DNA from: JANRLL01 sp033762715
GTDB lineage: Bacteria > Pseudomonadota > Alphaproteobacteria > Rickettsiales > SXRF01
Direction of reading: 5' to 3'
Length of the DNA stretch: 64,000 nucleotides
Assembly: GCA_033762715.1 (NCBI GenBank)
Contig: JANRLL010000014.1
Location: forward strand, 77,149 to 141,148
Below, piece by piece: positions 8,071 to 16,810 of the stretch. The notes under the pieces were generated by a model. It made no database searches and had not been told where the DNA came from. It worked only from the letters and a program-made list of their open reading frames with translations. The position numbers were made by a program, and so were the translations under genes. Numbering within the stretch: the first letter of the stretch is position 1; each line of letters begins with the position of its first letter.

Positions 8071-10431
8071 ATGCTAAGTTTCTATTCTAATATGACCAAA
8101 ACGAATACACGCGCAGCTGCCATCGAACCGACCCGTAACCCGCTAAGGGTGCTTGCGGGCTTGGGTATTTGCTTGGTTGCCTTCTATATATTTGCCTCGC
8201 TGATCACCTATAATCCAGCGGACCCTTCACTAAATCATGCCGCTCCTAATGACCCCACCAATGCAGGCGGTTATTTTGGCGCCGTGATTGCCAACCTCTC
8301 GCTACAACTCATGGGGCTGGCTAGCGCGCTTTTGGTATTAGTGCCACTCGCCTGGGGCGCTAAAATGCTGTGTGGTCACCGCGTATCGTTTTTATGGTTG
8401 CGCTTTTCGCTGATGCTTGCAAGCCTAGCGTGTGTGAGCGCGCTGTTATCTACGGTTGAGCCACCGCTATCCTGGCCGATCAGCAGCGGCTTTGGCGGCT
8501 CCATCGGCGCCACCTTGCATGATAATTTTTATCGCCTCTTTAAAAATGCGATTTTCATTACCTCACTTTCTATCACCACCGTCGTTGTGCTGTCGCTGGC
8601 CTTTGGCATCAGCTGGCGCGAATGGCGCAGCGTGCTGCGTGGCGCCGGCAATGCCGCGATGTTCCTGGTGGGTATGGCCATTGCGTTGACCCCGTCTCGT
8701 CGTGAGCGTAATGCCGAGCAAGATGATGAGGAGGATGACACCCCGTCCCTGCGCGAACGTTTGGTAGAAAAACTCACCTTCTGGCGCCGCAACGAAGATG
8801 ATGACGATGAAGATGAGGCGGCAGAGATAGAAGACGAGCCAGCTCCCAAAGCCGCGAAGAAACGCGAAATGCGCCTTACCGAAAAAGCGCCGCGTCCGGT
8901 GCCTAAGGCGCAAGCAGCGCTTGCCTTGCCGCAAGGCGATTATGAATTGCCGCCACTCAAATTACTCACCGCCCCGCCACGCGGTCGCAGCAAGAACCAA
9001 CTCTCTGAATCGGCTCTCACCCAAAATGCACGACTGCTGGAAAGCGTGTTGCGCGACTTTGGCGTGAATGGTGAGATCGTGGAAATTCGCCCAGGCCCTG
9101 TAGTCACACTCTATGAGTTAGAGCCCGCCGCTGGCACCAAATCGTCACGCGTGATTGGCCTGTCGGATGATATTGCCCGCTCAATGAGCGCTATTTCTGC
9201 CCGTATCGCCGTAATCCCTGGTCGCAATGCGATCGGCATTGAGCTGCCAAACAGCACCCGTGAAATGGTCTATCTGCGCGAGATGTTAGAAAACGAAGCC
9301 TTCGAGTCAGCCGATTGCAAATTGCCGCTCGCACTGGGTAAAGATATTGGCGGCTCTGCCATCATCACCGATCTGGTTCGCATGCCGCACTTACTCGTAG
9401 CCGGTACCACCGGTTCGGGTAAATCGGTTGCCATCAACACCATGATTCTGTCGCTGGTCTATCGCCTGACGCCCGATGAATGCAAATTCATCATGATCGA
9501 TCCTAAGATGCTCGAGCTTTCGGTTTATGAAGGCATTCCGCATTTGCTGTCGCCGGTGGTAACTGAGCCAGGCAAAGCCGTAGTCGCGCTGAAATGGACG
9601 GTGAAGGAAATGGAAAACCGTTACCGCCTGATGTCGCATTTGGGTGTGCGCAATATCGATGGCTATAATAAAAAGATTCGTGAGGCCAAAGCTAAAGGTC
9701 ATCAGCTGACCCGCACCGTGCAAACCGGATTTAATCCCGACACCGGGGAGCCTATTATAGAAGAAGTCGAATTGGAGATGATTGCATTACCGTTCATTGT
9801 CGTCATTGTCGATGAGATGGCCGATCTGATGATCGTTGCCGGCAAAGACATCGAAGGCTCGATCCAGCGTTTAGCGCAAATGGCGCGCGCGGCCGGTATT
9901 CATATTATCATGGCCACGCAACGTCCGTCGGTGGATGTCATTACCGGTGTGATCAAAGCCAACTTCCCTACCCGCATCAGCTTCCAAGTGACCTCGCGCA
10001 TCGACAGCCGCACCATCTTGGGCGAGCAAGGCGCTGAGCAGCTGCTGGGCCAAGGTGACATGTTATATATGGCGGGCGGCGGGCGTATCACCCGTGTGCA
10101 CGGTCCGTTCGTAAGCGACAAAGAAGTCGAGCAAGTTGTGGCCCATCTCAAAGCGCAAGGCAGCCCAACTTATATTGAAGATGTCACGCGCGATGAAGAG
10201 GAAGAAGCCGCGTTCGGTATGGATACTGCCGAGAAAGATGAGCTCTATGATCAAGCCGTGTCGATTGTCATTCGCGATCGTAAAGCCTCTACCAGCTATG
10301 TGCAGCGCTGCCTGAAAATTGGTTATAACCGCGCGGCAAGCATCATCGAGATGATGGAACGTCAGGGCATTGTCGGCCCGGCCAACCATGTGGGCAAACG
10401 CGAAGTGCTTGCGCAGGATGCCGATGCATAA
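8071..10431 (+). CDS. ftsK: DNA translocase FtsK
   Basis: The septal DNA pump that clears and resolves chromosomes at division (786 aa). In order: an N-terminal membrane domain with about four to five hydrophobic segments (residues 30-210), an acidic linker with Asp/Glu runs (about 215-265), the alpha domain, the RecA-like motor with Walker A GTTGSGKS and Walker B VIVDEMADLM, the QRPSVDVITGVIKAN segment, and a C-terminal gamma winged helix (YDQAVSIVIRDRKASTSYV onward) that reads KOPS sites and activates XerCD. The linker is short, as in SpoIIIE/SftA-sized proteins. Start is not secure: an ATG at 8092 is possible and neither has a good Shine-Dalgarno site. lolA begins inside its last codons. 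Confidence 0.96.
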   Translation: MLSFYSNMTKTNTRAAAIEPTRNPLRVLAGLGICLVAFYIFASLITYNPADPSLNHAAPNDPTNAGGYFGAVIANLSLQLMGLASALLVLVPLAWGAKMLCGHRVSFLWLRFSLMLASLACVSALLSTVEPPLSWPISSGFGGSIGATLHDNFYRLFKNAIFITSLSITTVVVLSLAFGISWREWRSVLRGAGNAAMFLVGMAIALTPSRRERNAEQDDEEDDTPSLRERLVEKLTFWRRNEDDDDEDEAAEIEDEPAPKAAKKREMRLTEKAPRPVPKAQAALALPQGDYELPPLKLLTAPPRGRSKNQLSESALTQNARLLESVLRDFGVNGEIVEIRPGPVVTLYELEPAAGTKSSRVIGLSDDIARSMSAISARIAVIPGRNAIGIELPNSTREMVYLREMLENEAFESADCKLPLALGKDIGGSAIITDLVRMPHLLVAGTTGSGKSVAINTMILSLVYRLTPDECKFIMIDPKMLELSVYEGIPHLLSPVVTEPGKAVVALKWTVKEMENRYRLMSHLGVRNIDGYNKKIREAKAKGHQLTRTVQTGFNPDTGEPIIEEVELEMIALPFIVVIVDEMADLMIVAGKDIEGSIQRLAQMARAAGIHIIMATQRPSVDVITGVIKANFPTRISFQVTSRIDSRTILGEQGAEQLLGQGDMLYMAGGGRITRVHGPFVSDKEVEQVVAHLKAQGSPTYIEDVTRDEEEEAAFGMDTAEKDELYDQAVSIVIRDRKASTSYVQRCLKIGYNRAASIIEMMERQGIVGPANHVGKREVLAQDADA

Positions 10432-11080
10432 ATCCCGTTATTATGTAGTGGGCCTTGCGCTTGCGTGCAGCTTGATGTTGTCAGCATCCGCTAGTATGGC
10501 TGCGCGAGCAACAAAACCCGTATTCTGGTCTGCTGAAAGACTCGTGCCGCATAAAGAGACGATTCAGCGCGTCCAAGATTATTTAAGCGGCCTGACCACC
10601 ATCGCGGCCGACTTCACCCAAACCGCTCCCGATGGTTCGATCACCACCGGCAAGTTTTTGCTCGAGCGCCCGGGAAAAATGCGTTGGCAATATGCGCCAC
10701 CCTCTCCCATCTTGATTGTATCAAACGGCAAGACGCTTACCTTTTATGATCGTGAGTTGGAACAGGTCAGTTATATTTCGATGGATGACACCATCATCGG
10801 ATTTTTGGCGAAAGATAAAATCTCGTTCGAGCATCCGGTCGGCATCACCAATATTGAAAACAAAGCCAATGCCATTCGTATTACCGTAGCGCAGCGCGAC
10901 AAGCCCAATGATGGCCAGCTCACGCTTGAATTATCGGACAAGCCGCTGATGCTGCGCAACCTGATTATTCGCGACGCCACGCAACAAGTCACCATGGTTG
11001 GGCTCAGCAATGCCGAGTTCGGTATAAAGATCGACAAGAACGCATTTGAATTTAAAGACCCGCGCAAACCGCGCCGCTAG
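10424..11080 (+). CDS. lolA: Outer-membrane lipoprotein carrier protein LolA
   Basis: A periplasmic chaperone (218 aa with signal) that carries lipoproteins from LolCDE to the outer membrane. The ATG at 10424 follows AGGA with 5-base spacing and overlaps the end of ftsK; the longer frame from 10370 lacks support. A signal peptide ends near SASMA-AR. The mature part has the family pattern: VQDYLSGLTTIAADFTQ, GKFLLERPGKMRWQY, LIVSNGKTLTFYDRELEQVSY, and the late beta-strands of the half barrel. FtsK followed by LolA is a widespread arrangement in Proteobacteria, so the two are probably co-transcribed. Confidence 0.93.
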   Translation: MHKSRYYVVGLALACSLMLSASASMAARATKPVFWSAERLVPHKETIQRVQDYLSGLTTIAADFTQTAPDGSITTGKFLLERPGKMRWQYAPPSPILIVSNGKTLTFYDRELEQVSYISMDDTIIGFLAKDKISFEHPVGITNIENKANAIRITVAQRDKPNDGQLTLELSDKPLMLRNLIIRDATQQVTMVGLSNAEFGIKIDKNAFEFKDPRKPRR

Positions 11081-11237
11081 AACACGCGAAAAACCACAGC
11101 CTGTGCCGCGTACACATTTATCAACTACTATATCTTGTGGATTGTCACATAAAATTCATACACAAGGATGTTTTTTTCTGTTATATATAGAAGACCAAAA
11201 TGAATTTGTCTCATCATCACCAGTTAGGGGAGCTCCA

Positions 11238-11447
11238 ATGGATAGCAATAAAGACTTTCTGGATGAGGCAATGTCAATCTTAGTAGGTTCATCTTCCCTA
11301 GCGTATGTTCGCCCTGTCGCCACCGAAAAAGGTGAAGGCTACGCCGTATGCAGCGCCGATGGCATGCAGCTGGCAGTTTTCGCATCGCGCGATGCGGCTT
11401 TCTTTGCTGCCCGTCAGCATGACCTAGAACCGGTGATGATCCACTAA
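11238..11447 (+). CDS. DUF1150 family small protein
   Basis: A 69-residue protein with the pattern of the alphaproteobacterial DUF1150 family: SLAYVRPV, a short beta part with ADGMQLAVFASRDAAFFAARQHDLEP, and a terminal VMIH. The function is unknown. The ATG at 11238 is chosen because AGGGGAG lies about 6 bases before it; an upstream in-frame extension has no ribosome site. The 157 bases before the Shine-Dalgarno region are AT-rich (TTATATATAG at about 11180) and may hold its promoter. It ends directly against the convergent gene at 11448. Confidence 0.7.
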   Translation: MDSNKDFLDEAMSILVGSSSLAYVRPVATEKGEGYAVCSADGMQLAVFASRDAAFFAARQHDLEPVMIH

Positions 11448-11996
11448 TTACCTGCTCTTGAGCGTATAAAGCAGCGTCCCAATCATCTGTAATCCGACCA
11501 CCAGCACAATCAGCCACTTCCATTTTGCGAAGCGGTTATAGCTATGCGGCAATTGTTCGCGCAGCAGGTTTTTGGTTTGCTGCAAGGTAATCAGGCTCAT
11601 GCCTTCTCCTGGGATCAATGCCGGATGGCGCTTTAGTCGCGCCAGCAAGAAGCGTTTCGCCAACCAGTTCACCCCAATCGTATGCATTCCGTTATCATAG
11701 CGATAATCGCCCGTCACTTGCGCAACGGCTACCTCACCGGCAATCGGCAGCGACACCGCAATCACATCTTCCTCATGCACGGCGCTATACAGTCCCCAGC
11801 TACGATCAAGCAAGGTGCGCAACGACTCGGGCGGCAGTTCGGGAAGCTGTTCTTGCAGCCGCTGGCGATAAGCGCTTTGCGAGAGCGCGCCGGTAAAATC
11901 CGGCATGCCATCAAAGGGCAGCGTCAAGCGATCGCGCTGCGTCAGCTGCGCTTCTTCCGCTGCACCCCAGGCGCGATGATACGCCCACACACTCAT
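11448..11996 (-). CDS. Membrane-anchored protein with restriction-enzyme N-terminal-like domain
   Basis: I do not know a named family for this 182-residue protein, but its first 115 or so residues follow the pattern of the domain found at the N-terminus of many Mrr/PD-(D/E)XK restriction proteins: an opening SVWAYHRAWGAAEEAQ, a DGMPDF turn, the W/LYSAVHEEDVIAVSLP strand (in relatives, F-x-x-x-I-x-x-GD-x-VV-x-P), then VAQVTGDYRYD and HTIGVNWLAKR. No nuclease domain follows. Instead a helical spacer leads to one C-terminal transmembrane segment (about residues 157-178, WKWLIVLVVGLQMIGTLLY) and a basic end, giving a tail-anchored cytoplasmic protein. It overlaps queC by 4 bases and so is the last gene of a queE-queC unit. 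A role is not known. Confidence 0.6.
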   Translation of the reverse strand: MSVWAYHRAWGAAEEAQLTQRDRLTLPFDGMPDFTGALSQSAYRQRLQEQLPELPPESLRTLLDRSWGLYSAVHEEDVIAVSLPIAGEVAVAQVTGDYRYDNGMHTIGVNWLAKRFLLARLKRHPALIPGEGMSLITLQQTKNLLREQLPHSYNRFAKWKWLIVLVVGLQMIGTLLYTLKSR

Positions 11997-12682
11997 GCGT
12001 AAGCAGCCGGATCGGTGATACCGTTTTCGCGGAAGCCTTTGAGCCTAAGTTGGCAGGAATCGCAATGCCCGCAAGCACGGCCCTGCAAATCGGGATCATA
12101 GCAGCTAAGCGTCAGCTGATAATCCACGCCGAGTGCCAGGCCTTTTTCGATAATCTGCGCTTTGGTCAGATCAATTAGCGGCGTGTGGATCTGAATGCGC
12201 TGCTTGCCTTCCACCCCGTAAGCGGTTGCCAGATTGGCGGCATTTTCAAACGCGCGGATGAATTCCGGCCTACAATCGGGATAGCCGCTATAATCGAGCG
12301 CGTTGACGCCGATAAAAATATCATAGGCTTTAAGGACTTCCGCCCAGGCCAGCGCGAACGATAAAAACACCGTGTTGCGCGCCGGCACGTAAGTGATGGG
12401 CACGCCGTGGCCAATTTGTTCATGGCTGCGATCTTTCGGCACATCGATAGCATTATCCGTCAGCGCCGAAGCGCCGAAGCCGCCTAAATCGATGGTGATG
12501 GTGCGATGCTCTTTTGCTCCACCTTGCGTGGCTACTTTCGCCGCCGCTTCCAATTCGCATTGATGGCGCTGCCCATAGCGAAACGACAGGCCATACACCT
12601 CAAACCCTTGCGCGCGCGCAATGGCCAGCGTCGTCGCCGAATCCAGCCCGCCGCTTAATAATAGAACCGCACGTTTCGTCAT
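11993..12682 (-). CDS. queC: 7-cyano-7-deazaguanine synthase QueC
   Basis: Makes preQ0 from 7-carboxy-7-deazaguanine with ATP and ammonia on the way to queuosine in tRNA (229 aa). The PP-loop LLLSGGLDSATTLAIA is at residues 7-22, FRYGQRHQCELEAA follows, then VPARNTVFLSFALAWAE, and the zinc site C-x8-C-x2-C-x2-C in CYDPDLQGRACGHCDSC near residue 195-215. It overlaps both the queE end upstream and the unknown gene downstream by 4 bases, so the three are one operon. Confidence 0.96.
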   Translation of the reverse strand: MTKRAVLLLSGGLDSATTLAIARAQGFEVYGLSFRYGQRHQCELEAAAKVATQGGAKEHRTITIDLGGFGASALTDNAIDVPKDRSHEQIGHGVPITYVPARNTVFLSFALAWAEVLKAYDIFIGVNALDYSGYPDCRPEFIRAFENAANLATAYGVEGKQRIQIHTPLIDLTKAQIIEKGLALGVDYQLTLSCYDPDLQGRACGHCDSCQLRLKGFRENGITDPAAYA

Positions 12683-13359
12683 TCGATATCCAATAGTTTA
12701 TGTAGCTGCAGTGATAGCCGGTAGCCATGTTGTGTGGCAAGCGCCAACGCATAGGCGGTGTTGTCACGATTACGCGCCTCATCATGCTCGTCCATCGGCT
12801 GCACGTAGACCGGCGTGTTGTAGCGGCTCTGGCCAACATCAGCCACCTGGCCGTAGAGCGGATCATGTTTGGAGATGATAAATTTAAACGCGCTCACCCG
12901 CGCCAGCAAATCCTCGCGAATGGGAAAATAGCCTTGGCCGGTATTTTTAGGCGAACAGACAATATCCACTTCCGGCGGCACTTCGCGCCAGAGCGTGCCG
13001 TTGGTTTCGACCTGAATTTTAAACCCGTCCGCAATCAGCTGCGCGCATAGAGGCGCGATATTTTGCCGGAATGGCTCCCCGCCGGTAATCACCACCAGAT
13101 GCCTAACGCGCAACCCCTGTGCATTACAAGACAGGGTTTTTATCTGCTCCACCAGATCGCTCAGCGCTATATCGGCAAAATCCTCAAACTCGGTGTCGCA
13201 AAAGCCGCAGGCTAAATTACAGCCGCCCAAGCGCACAAATACCGACGGCACGCCCGCATAAAGCCCTTCCCCTTGCAGCGTCGGGAATATGGATTTAAGC
13301 GCCAGAGACTGCCCGTCATGGTCGGCTAGCGGCTTGCGTATGGGGTTGTCACCCTTCAT
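12679..13359 (-). CDS. queE: 7-carboxy-7-deazaguanine synthase QueE
   Basis: A radical-SAM enzyme that contracts 6-carboxytetrahydropterin to 7-carboxy-7-deazaguanine. The ATG at 13359 is preferred to the upstream TTG at 13392. The cluster motif GCNLACGFCDTEF gives C-x3-C-x2-C, preceded by the substrate loop IFPTLQGEGLYAGVPSVFVRLG; further motifs are VVITGGEP, VETNGT and the closing YVQPMDE. About 226 residues, the usual range for this family. QueD and FolE are not in the window. Confidence 0.94.
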   Translation of the reverse strand: MKGDNPIRKPLADHDGQSLALKSIFPTLQGEGLYAGVPSVFVRLGGCNLACGFCDTEFEDFADIALSDLVEQIKTLSCNAQGLRVRHLVVITGGEPFRQNIAPLCAQLIADGFKIQVETNGTLWREVPPEVDIVCSPKNTGQGYFPIREDLLARVSAFKFIISKHDPLYGQVADVGQSRYNTPVYVQPMDEHDEARNRDNTAYALALATQHGYRLSLQLHKLLDIE

Positions 13360-13400
13360 ATCAAAGCGCCAGAAATGTCCGTATTGCCGCAAAAAACGCC

Positions 13401-13430
13401 GTGACAGACCGCATAAAATCTCCTTATAGT
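13401..13430 (+). promoter_or_regulatory. Candidate promoter for metZ (leaderless transcript)
   Basis: GTGACA (13401-13406) and TATAGT (13425-13430) are separated by 18 bases. A start of transcription 6-8 bases on would fall within a few bases of the ATG at 13440. No Shine-Dalgarno sequence is seen before that ATG, so the mRNA may be leaderless. It also lies opposite the start region of queE. Confidence 0.35.
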
Positions 13431-13439
13431 GTGCGCATT

Positions 13440-14648
13440 ATGACCAAAAAACGTCCACAGCCTACGAAATCTGAGCGCAACTGGCAACTCTCCACTCGCC
13501 TGGTGCGTGGCGGCCGCCTGCAAACCGAATGGGGCGAAACATCGGAAGCCCTGTTTTTGAACTCCGCCTATAGCTATGAAACGGCTGAAATCGGCGAGGC
13601 CCGCTTTGCCGGCACCAATCCTGGCTTCAAATATGGCCGTTATTCGCACCCCAATCTGCAAATGCTGGAAGAGCGCTTGAGCCTGATGGAAAATGCGGAA
13701 GCCTGCATTGTCACCGGCTCGGGCATGTCAGCGCTCTTTGCCGTGTTGATGTGCCAGCTGAAAAGCGGCGATCATGTGGTGGCAAGCAAAGTGCTGTTTT
13801 CATCCTGCCATTATATCATCACCCAAATCCTGCCGCGCTTTGGCATCAGCTACAGCCTGGTGGATGGCCCCGATCTGGCCGCCTGGGGCAAAGCTATTAC
13901 CAAGAAAACCCGTGTGGTGTTTATTGAAACGCCGGCCAACCCCACCTTGGAGCTGATCGATATTGCAGCCGTGGCCAAGCTGTGCAAAAAAGCAGGTGCG
14001 CAACTGGTGGTGGATAACGTGTTTGCCACGCCGCTGGTGCAAAGCCCGCTGGAACTGGGCGCCGATGTGGTGATGTATTCCACCACCAAACATATTGATG
14101 GCCAAGGACGCACACTCGGCGGCGCTATTTTGGGCCGCAAAAAATTCATTGAAGAAGTGCTGCAACCTTTCTGTCGCCATACCGGTCCGCATATGAGCCC
14201 GTTCAATGCCTGGGTGCTGCTTAAAAGCTTGGAGACATTGGAACTGCGCGTAGATCGTCATTGTAGCAACGCGGCAAAATTATCAGCCACACTGGAAAAA
14301 CATCCAAAGGTATCGCGCCTGCTCTATCCCGGCAGCAAGGCCTTTCCGCAATATGCGCTGGCTAAAAAACAAATGAAAAATGGCGGGCCGATGATTGCAA
14401 TCGAGCTCAAAGGCGGCAAAAAAGCAGCTTTCCGCTTTATGAATGCGCTCACCCTATTCGACATCTCCAATAATCTGGGCAATGCCAAAAGCCTGGTTAC
14501 CCACCCCTCATCCACCACCCATGCCAGCTTGGGCGCAGCGGAGCGCAAGAAACTTGGCATCTCGGATGACTTAATTCGTCTTTCCATCGGCATCGAAGAC
14601 GCGCGCGATTTAGAAGCTGATATCCTCCAAGCGCTCAAAGCCGTTTAG
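13440..14648 (+). CDS. metZ: O-succinylhomoserine sulfhydrylase
   Basis: A PLP enzyme of the Cys/Met metabolism family (402 aa) that makes homocysteine from an O-acylhomoserine and sulfide. Visible: the N-terminal LSTRLVRGGRLQTEWGETSEALFLNSAY typical of MetZ (split here for length), KYGRYSHPNLQMLEERLSLME, TGSGMSALF, and the lysine that binds PLP in MYSTTKHIDGQGR. The C-terminal SLVTHPSSTTHASL and LIRLSIGIED blocks are intact. I chose the ATG at 13440 over a GTG at 13401 because the latter coincides with a promoter-like -35 box. Succinyl versus acetyl preference is inferred from the alphaproteobacterial context. metK nearby completes part of the methionine/SAM pathway. Confidence 0.92.
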   Translation: MTKKRPQPTKSERNWQLSTRLVRGGRLQTEWGETSEALFLNSAYSYETAEIGEARFAGTNPGFKYGRYSHPNLQMLEERLSLMENAEACIVTGSGMSALFAVLMCQLKSGDHVVASKVLFSSCHYIITQILPRFGISYSLVDGPDLAAWGKAITKKTRVVFIETPANPTLELIDIAAVAKLCKKAGAQLVVDNVFATPLVQSPLELGADVVMYSTTKHIDGQGRTLGGAILGRKKFIEEVLQPFCRHTGPHMSPFNAWVLLKSLETLELRVDRHCSNAAKLSATLEKHPKVSRLLYPGSKAFPQYALAKKQMKNGGPMIAIELKGGKKAAFRFMNALTLFDISNNLGNAKSLVTHPSSTTHASLGAAERKKLGISDDLIRLSIGIEDARDLEADILQALKAV

Positions 14649-14782
14649 CCCTTACCGTTCATTCCTTTTGCACCTATCATAGAGTCACAGGCCCTAGGCT
14701 TGTCACACTATGTCACATGGAACGCATTTTTTTGCGCCTATGTTGGCATAACGATTTGAAAGGCAACAAAAGAGGAAGAAAA

Positions 14783-14843
14783 AAAGCGGTCAGATGTGGG
14801 TGCGAAGCGGGTTTGAAGCGGTCTGAAGTGGGTTTCAAACGGT
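14783..14843. repeat. Short direct and inverted repeats between metZ and trmB
   Basis: The 198-base convergent gap holds two copies of AGCGGTC(A/T)GA(T/A)GTGGGT (14785 and 14816, 31 bases apart) with a partial copy GAAGCGGGTTTGAAGCGG between. The last unit closes a hairpin GTTTGAA / TTCAAAC. No clear T-run terminator is present. Upstream of this (14649-14782) I see only an AT-rich stretch with two TGTCACA copies. Confidence 0.4.
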
Positions 14844-14846
14844 TCG

Positions 14847-15536
14847 TTATAGGCGCGTAAAGGTCAGGTAGGTGGGAATACGTCCGGCTGCGAGCGCCTT
14901 TTGTTCGTAACGTGTGGAGAACCAATCGTCCCAGGGCTTGAGCCAGTCGGTGCTGTTTTGCGCCTCCCAGCGAAAATCAGGATGCGGCAGTGCATGGGCT
15001 AGAATCCAGGTGACGTAATCATAATCATCGCTGGCGATGCGCAGCTCGCCTTCGGGTTTTATCAGCCGCGCCAGCGCGGTGAGAAATTCGGTATTGATGA
15101 GGCGGCGTTTATGATGGCGCGATTTCGGCCACGGATCGGGATAGAGCACGTAAGCGCGTGAAAAACTCGCCGTCGGCAAGCGCTCCATCAGCAGCCGCGC
15201 ATCCTGAGTGAAGACGCGGATATTGTCGTTTTTATGCTGGTCGATATGGCCAAGTAATCCGGCGATACCATTCACATAGGGTTCGCAGCCAATCATGCCA
15301 ATGGTGGGATTGTTCGTTGCTTGATGCGCTAAATGCTCGCCGCCGCCAAAGCCGATTTCCAGCCAATAATCTCGCTGGCTAGGGAAAAGCGAAGCGGGTT
15401 GCAATCCGCCCTGCTCGGGTAATTCGATCGTAAGCGTGGGCAGCAGCGTATCATAGAGATGCTGTTTGTTGGTGCGCAGCTTGCGACCACGCATGCGCCC
15501 AAACGAACGAAGTGGTTTGAGATCAGGCAACGGCAA
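14847..15536 (-). CDS. trmB: tRNA (guanine-N7-)-methyltransferase TrmB
   Basis: Methylates G46 of tRNA with SAM (229 aa). The N-terminal RSFGRMRGRKLRTNKQHLYD is typical of alphaproteobacterial TrmB. The SAM-binding region WLEIGFGGGEHL is near residue 58, then GCEPYVNGIAGLL, the catalytic PDPWPKSRHHKRRL block, and a C-terminal WFSTRYEQKALAAGRIPTYL region. It overlaps the end of metK by 14 bases, so it is read with metK, which supplies its cofactor. Confidence 0.96.
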   Translation of the reverse strand: MPLPDLKPLRSFGRMRGRKLRTNKQHLYDTLLPTLTIELPEQGGLQPASLFPSQRDYWLEIGFGGGEHLAHQATNNPTIGMIGCEPYVNGIAGLLGHIDQHKNDNIRVFTQDARLLMERLPTASFSRAYVLYPDPWPKSRHHKRRLINTEFLTALARLIKPEGELRIASDDYDYVTWILAHALPHPDFRWEAQNSTDWLKPWDDWFSTRYEQKALAAGRIPTYLTFTRL

Positions 15537-16740
15537 CGTTTAAGTCGACAGCTTTGATGTTAAAGTCACTGCGCAGCTGTTCGACGAGATCGAGCTTCTC
15601 CCAACTGAAGCCACCGGTCGCATCGGGCTCGCGGCCGAAATGGCCATAGGCTGCGGTGCGCGCATAGATTGGGCGGTTAAGCTTTAAGTACTCGCGGATG
15701 CCGCGTGGGCTTAAATCCACCAACTCTTGCAAACGTTGCTCAAGCTTGGCTTCATCCACCTTACCCGTGCCGGAGGTGCTGACGAAAAATGAGATGGGCT
15801 TGGATACGCCGATCGCATAGGAGAGCTGAATGGTGCAGCGTTCGGCGATACCAGCGGCCACGACATTCTTTGCCAGGTAGCGGGCAATGTAGGCGGCCGA
15901 GCGATCCACTTTCGTGGGGTCTTTGCCGGAGAAAGCGCCGCCGCCATGTGGGGCTGCGCCACCATACGTGTCGACGATGATTTTACGGCCCGTGAGACCG
16001 CAATCGCCGTCAGGTCCGCCGATGATAAATTGACCGGTGGGGTTGACGTAGAATTCGCTCTCATCGCACATCCAACCTTTGGGGAGTGCTTCAAGGACGT
16101 AAGGGCGCACAATTTCGCGCACTTGTTTCTGGGTGAGGCCTTCCACGTGTTGAGTGGAGACAACGATCGAGGTGGCTTTGACCGGCTTGCCGTTTTCATA
16201 GCGCAGCGACACTTGGCTTTTGGCATCAGGGCCCAAGCCTTTTTCCGCGCCGCTATGGCGTGCGCGTGAAAGACCAAGCAGAATGCGATTAGCCAGTTGA
16301 ATGGGGGCTGGCATCAGCAGTTTGGTTTCGTTGCAGGCAAAGCCGAACATGATGCCTTGGTCGCCAGCGCCTTCGTCTTTGTTTTCGCCGGAATCGACGC
16401 CCATGGCAATGTCGGCAGACTGGCTATGCAGATGCACATACACGTCAAGATTATCGGCATGGAAACCATCTTGCAAGTAACCGATTTCGCGCACTTTATC
16501 GCGGGCGATTTTTTCAATCTGCGCTTTGGTCAGGCTTTCAGCGCCACGGGTTTCACCGGCAATGACGATGGTGTTGGTGGTGGCTAAGGTTTCGCACGCA
16601 ACGCGCGCTTCGGGATTGATCTCCAGCATCGCATCCACGACCGCGTCGGAGATTTGATCGCACACTTTATCAGGGTGGCCTTCTGCTACCGACTCGCTAG
16701 TAAAGATATAGTTGCTTCGATTGGAAAAACGATCAGACAT
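15523..16740 (-). CDS. metK: S-adenosylmethionine synthase
   Basis: Makes SAM from methionine and ATP (405 aa; slightly longer than the E. coli enzyme, normal for alphaproteobacteria). Motifs: FTSESVAEGHPDKVCDQISDAV, GEDQGIMFG-type segment here GAGDQGIMFGFAC, the flexible-loop region, PTGQFIIGGPDGDCGLTGRKI, and the phosphate loop GGGAFSGKDPTKVDRSAAY (parts quoted separately). The ATG at 16740 follows AGGGGCGAG. Its leader contains alternative hairpins, one of which hides that ribosome site, suggesting feedback control; see the separate entries. Confidence 0.97.
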   Translation of the reverse strand: MSDRFSNRSNYIFTSESVAEGHPDKVCDQISDAVVDAMLEINPEARVACETLATTNTIVIAGETRGAESLTKAQIEKIARDKVREIGYLQDGFHADNLDVYVHLHSQSADIAMGVDSGENKDEGAGDQGIMFGFACNETKLLMPAPIQLANRILLGLSRARHSGAEKGLGPDAKSQVSLRYENGKPVKATSIVVSTQHVEGLTQKQVREIVRPYVLEALPKGWMCDESEFYVNPTGQFIIGGPDGDCGLTGRKIIVDTYGGAAPHGGGAFSGKDPTKVDRSAAYIARYLAKNVVAAGIAERCTIQLSYAIGVSKPISFFVSTSGTGKVDEAKLEQRLQELVDLSPRGIREYLKLNRPIYARTAAYGHFGREPDATGGFSWEKLDLVEQLRSDFNIKAVDLNVAVA

Positions 16741-16747
16741 GGTCTCG

Positions 16748-16780
16748 CCCCTGTAAAATGAATACCGATGCTTTTACGGG
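16748..16780 (-). promoter_or_regulatory. Hairpin masking the metK ribosome-binding site
   Basis: In the metK leader CCC-GTAAAA (16780-16772) pairs with TTTTAC-A-GGG (16758-16748), six plus three base pairs with a one-base bulge and a 13-base loop. The 3' arm contains the AGGGG that serves the metK start 8 bases on, so this fold would block translation. Confidence 0.5.
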
Positions 16781-16810
16781 TAAGACTAGAGAAACCAGCG
16801 CTCAATCGAC

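Noticed and set aside
14713..14925. A 70-codon frame across the metZ-trmB gap
   Set aside because: Runs into the end of trmB on the same strand in another frame, spans the repeats and has no ribosome site.
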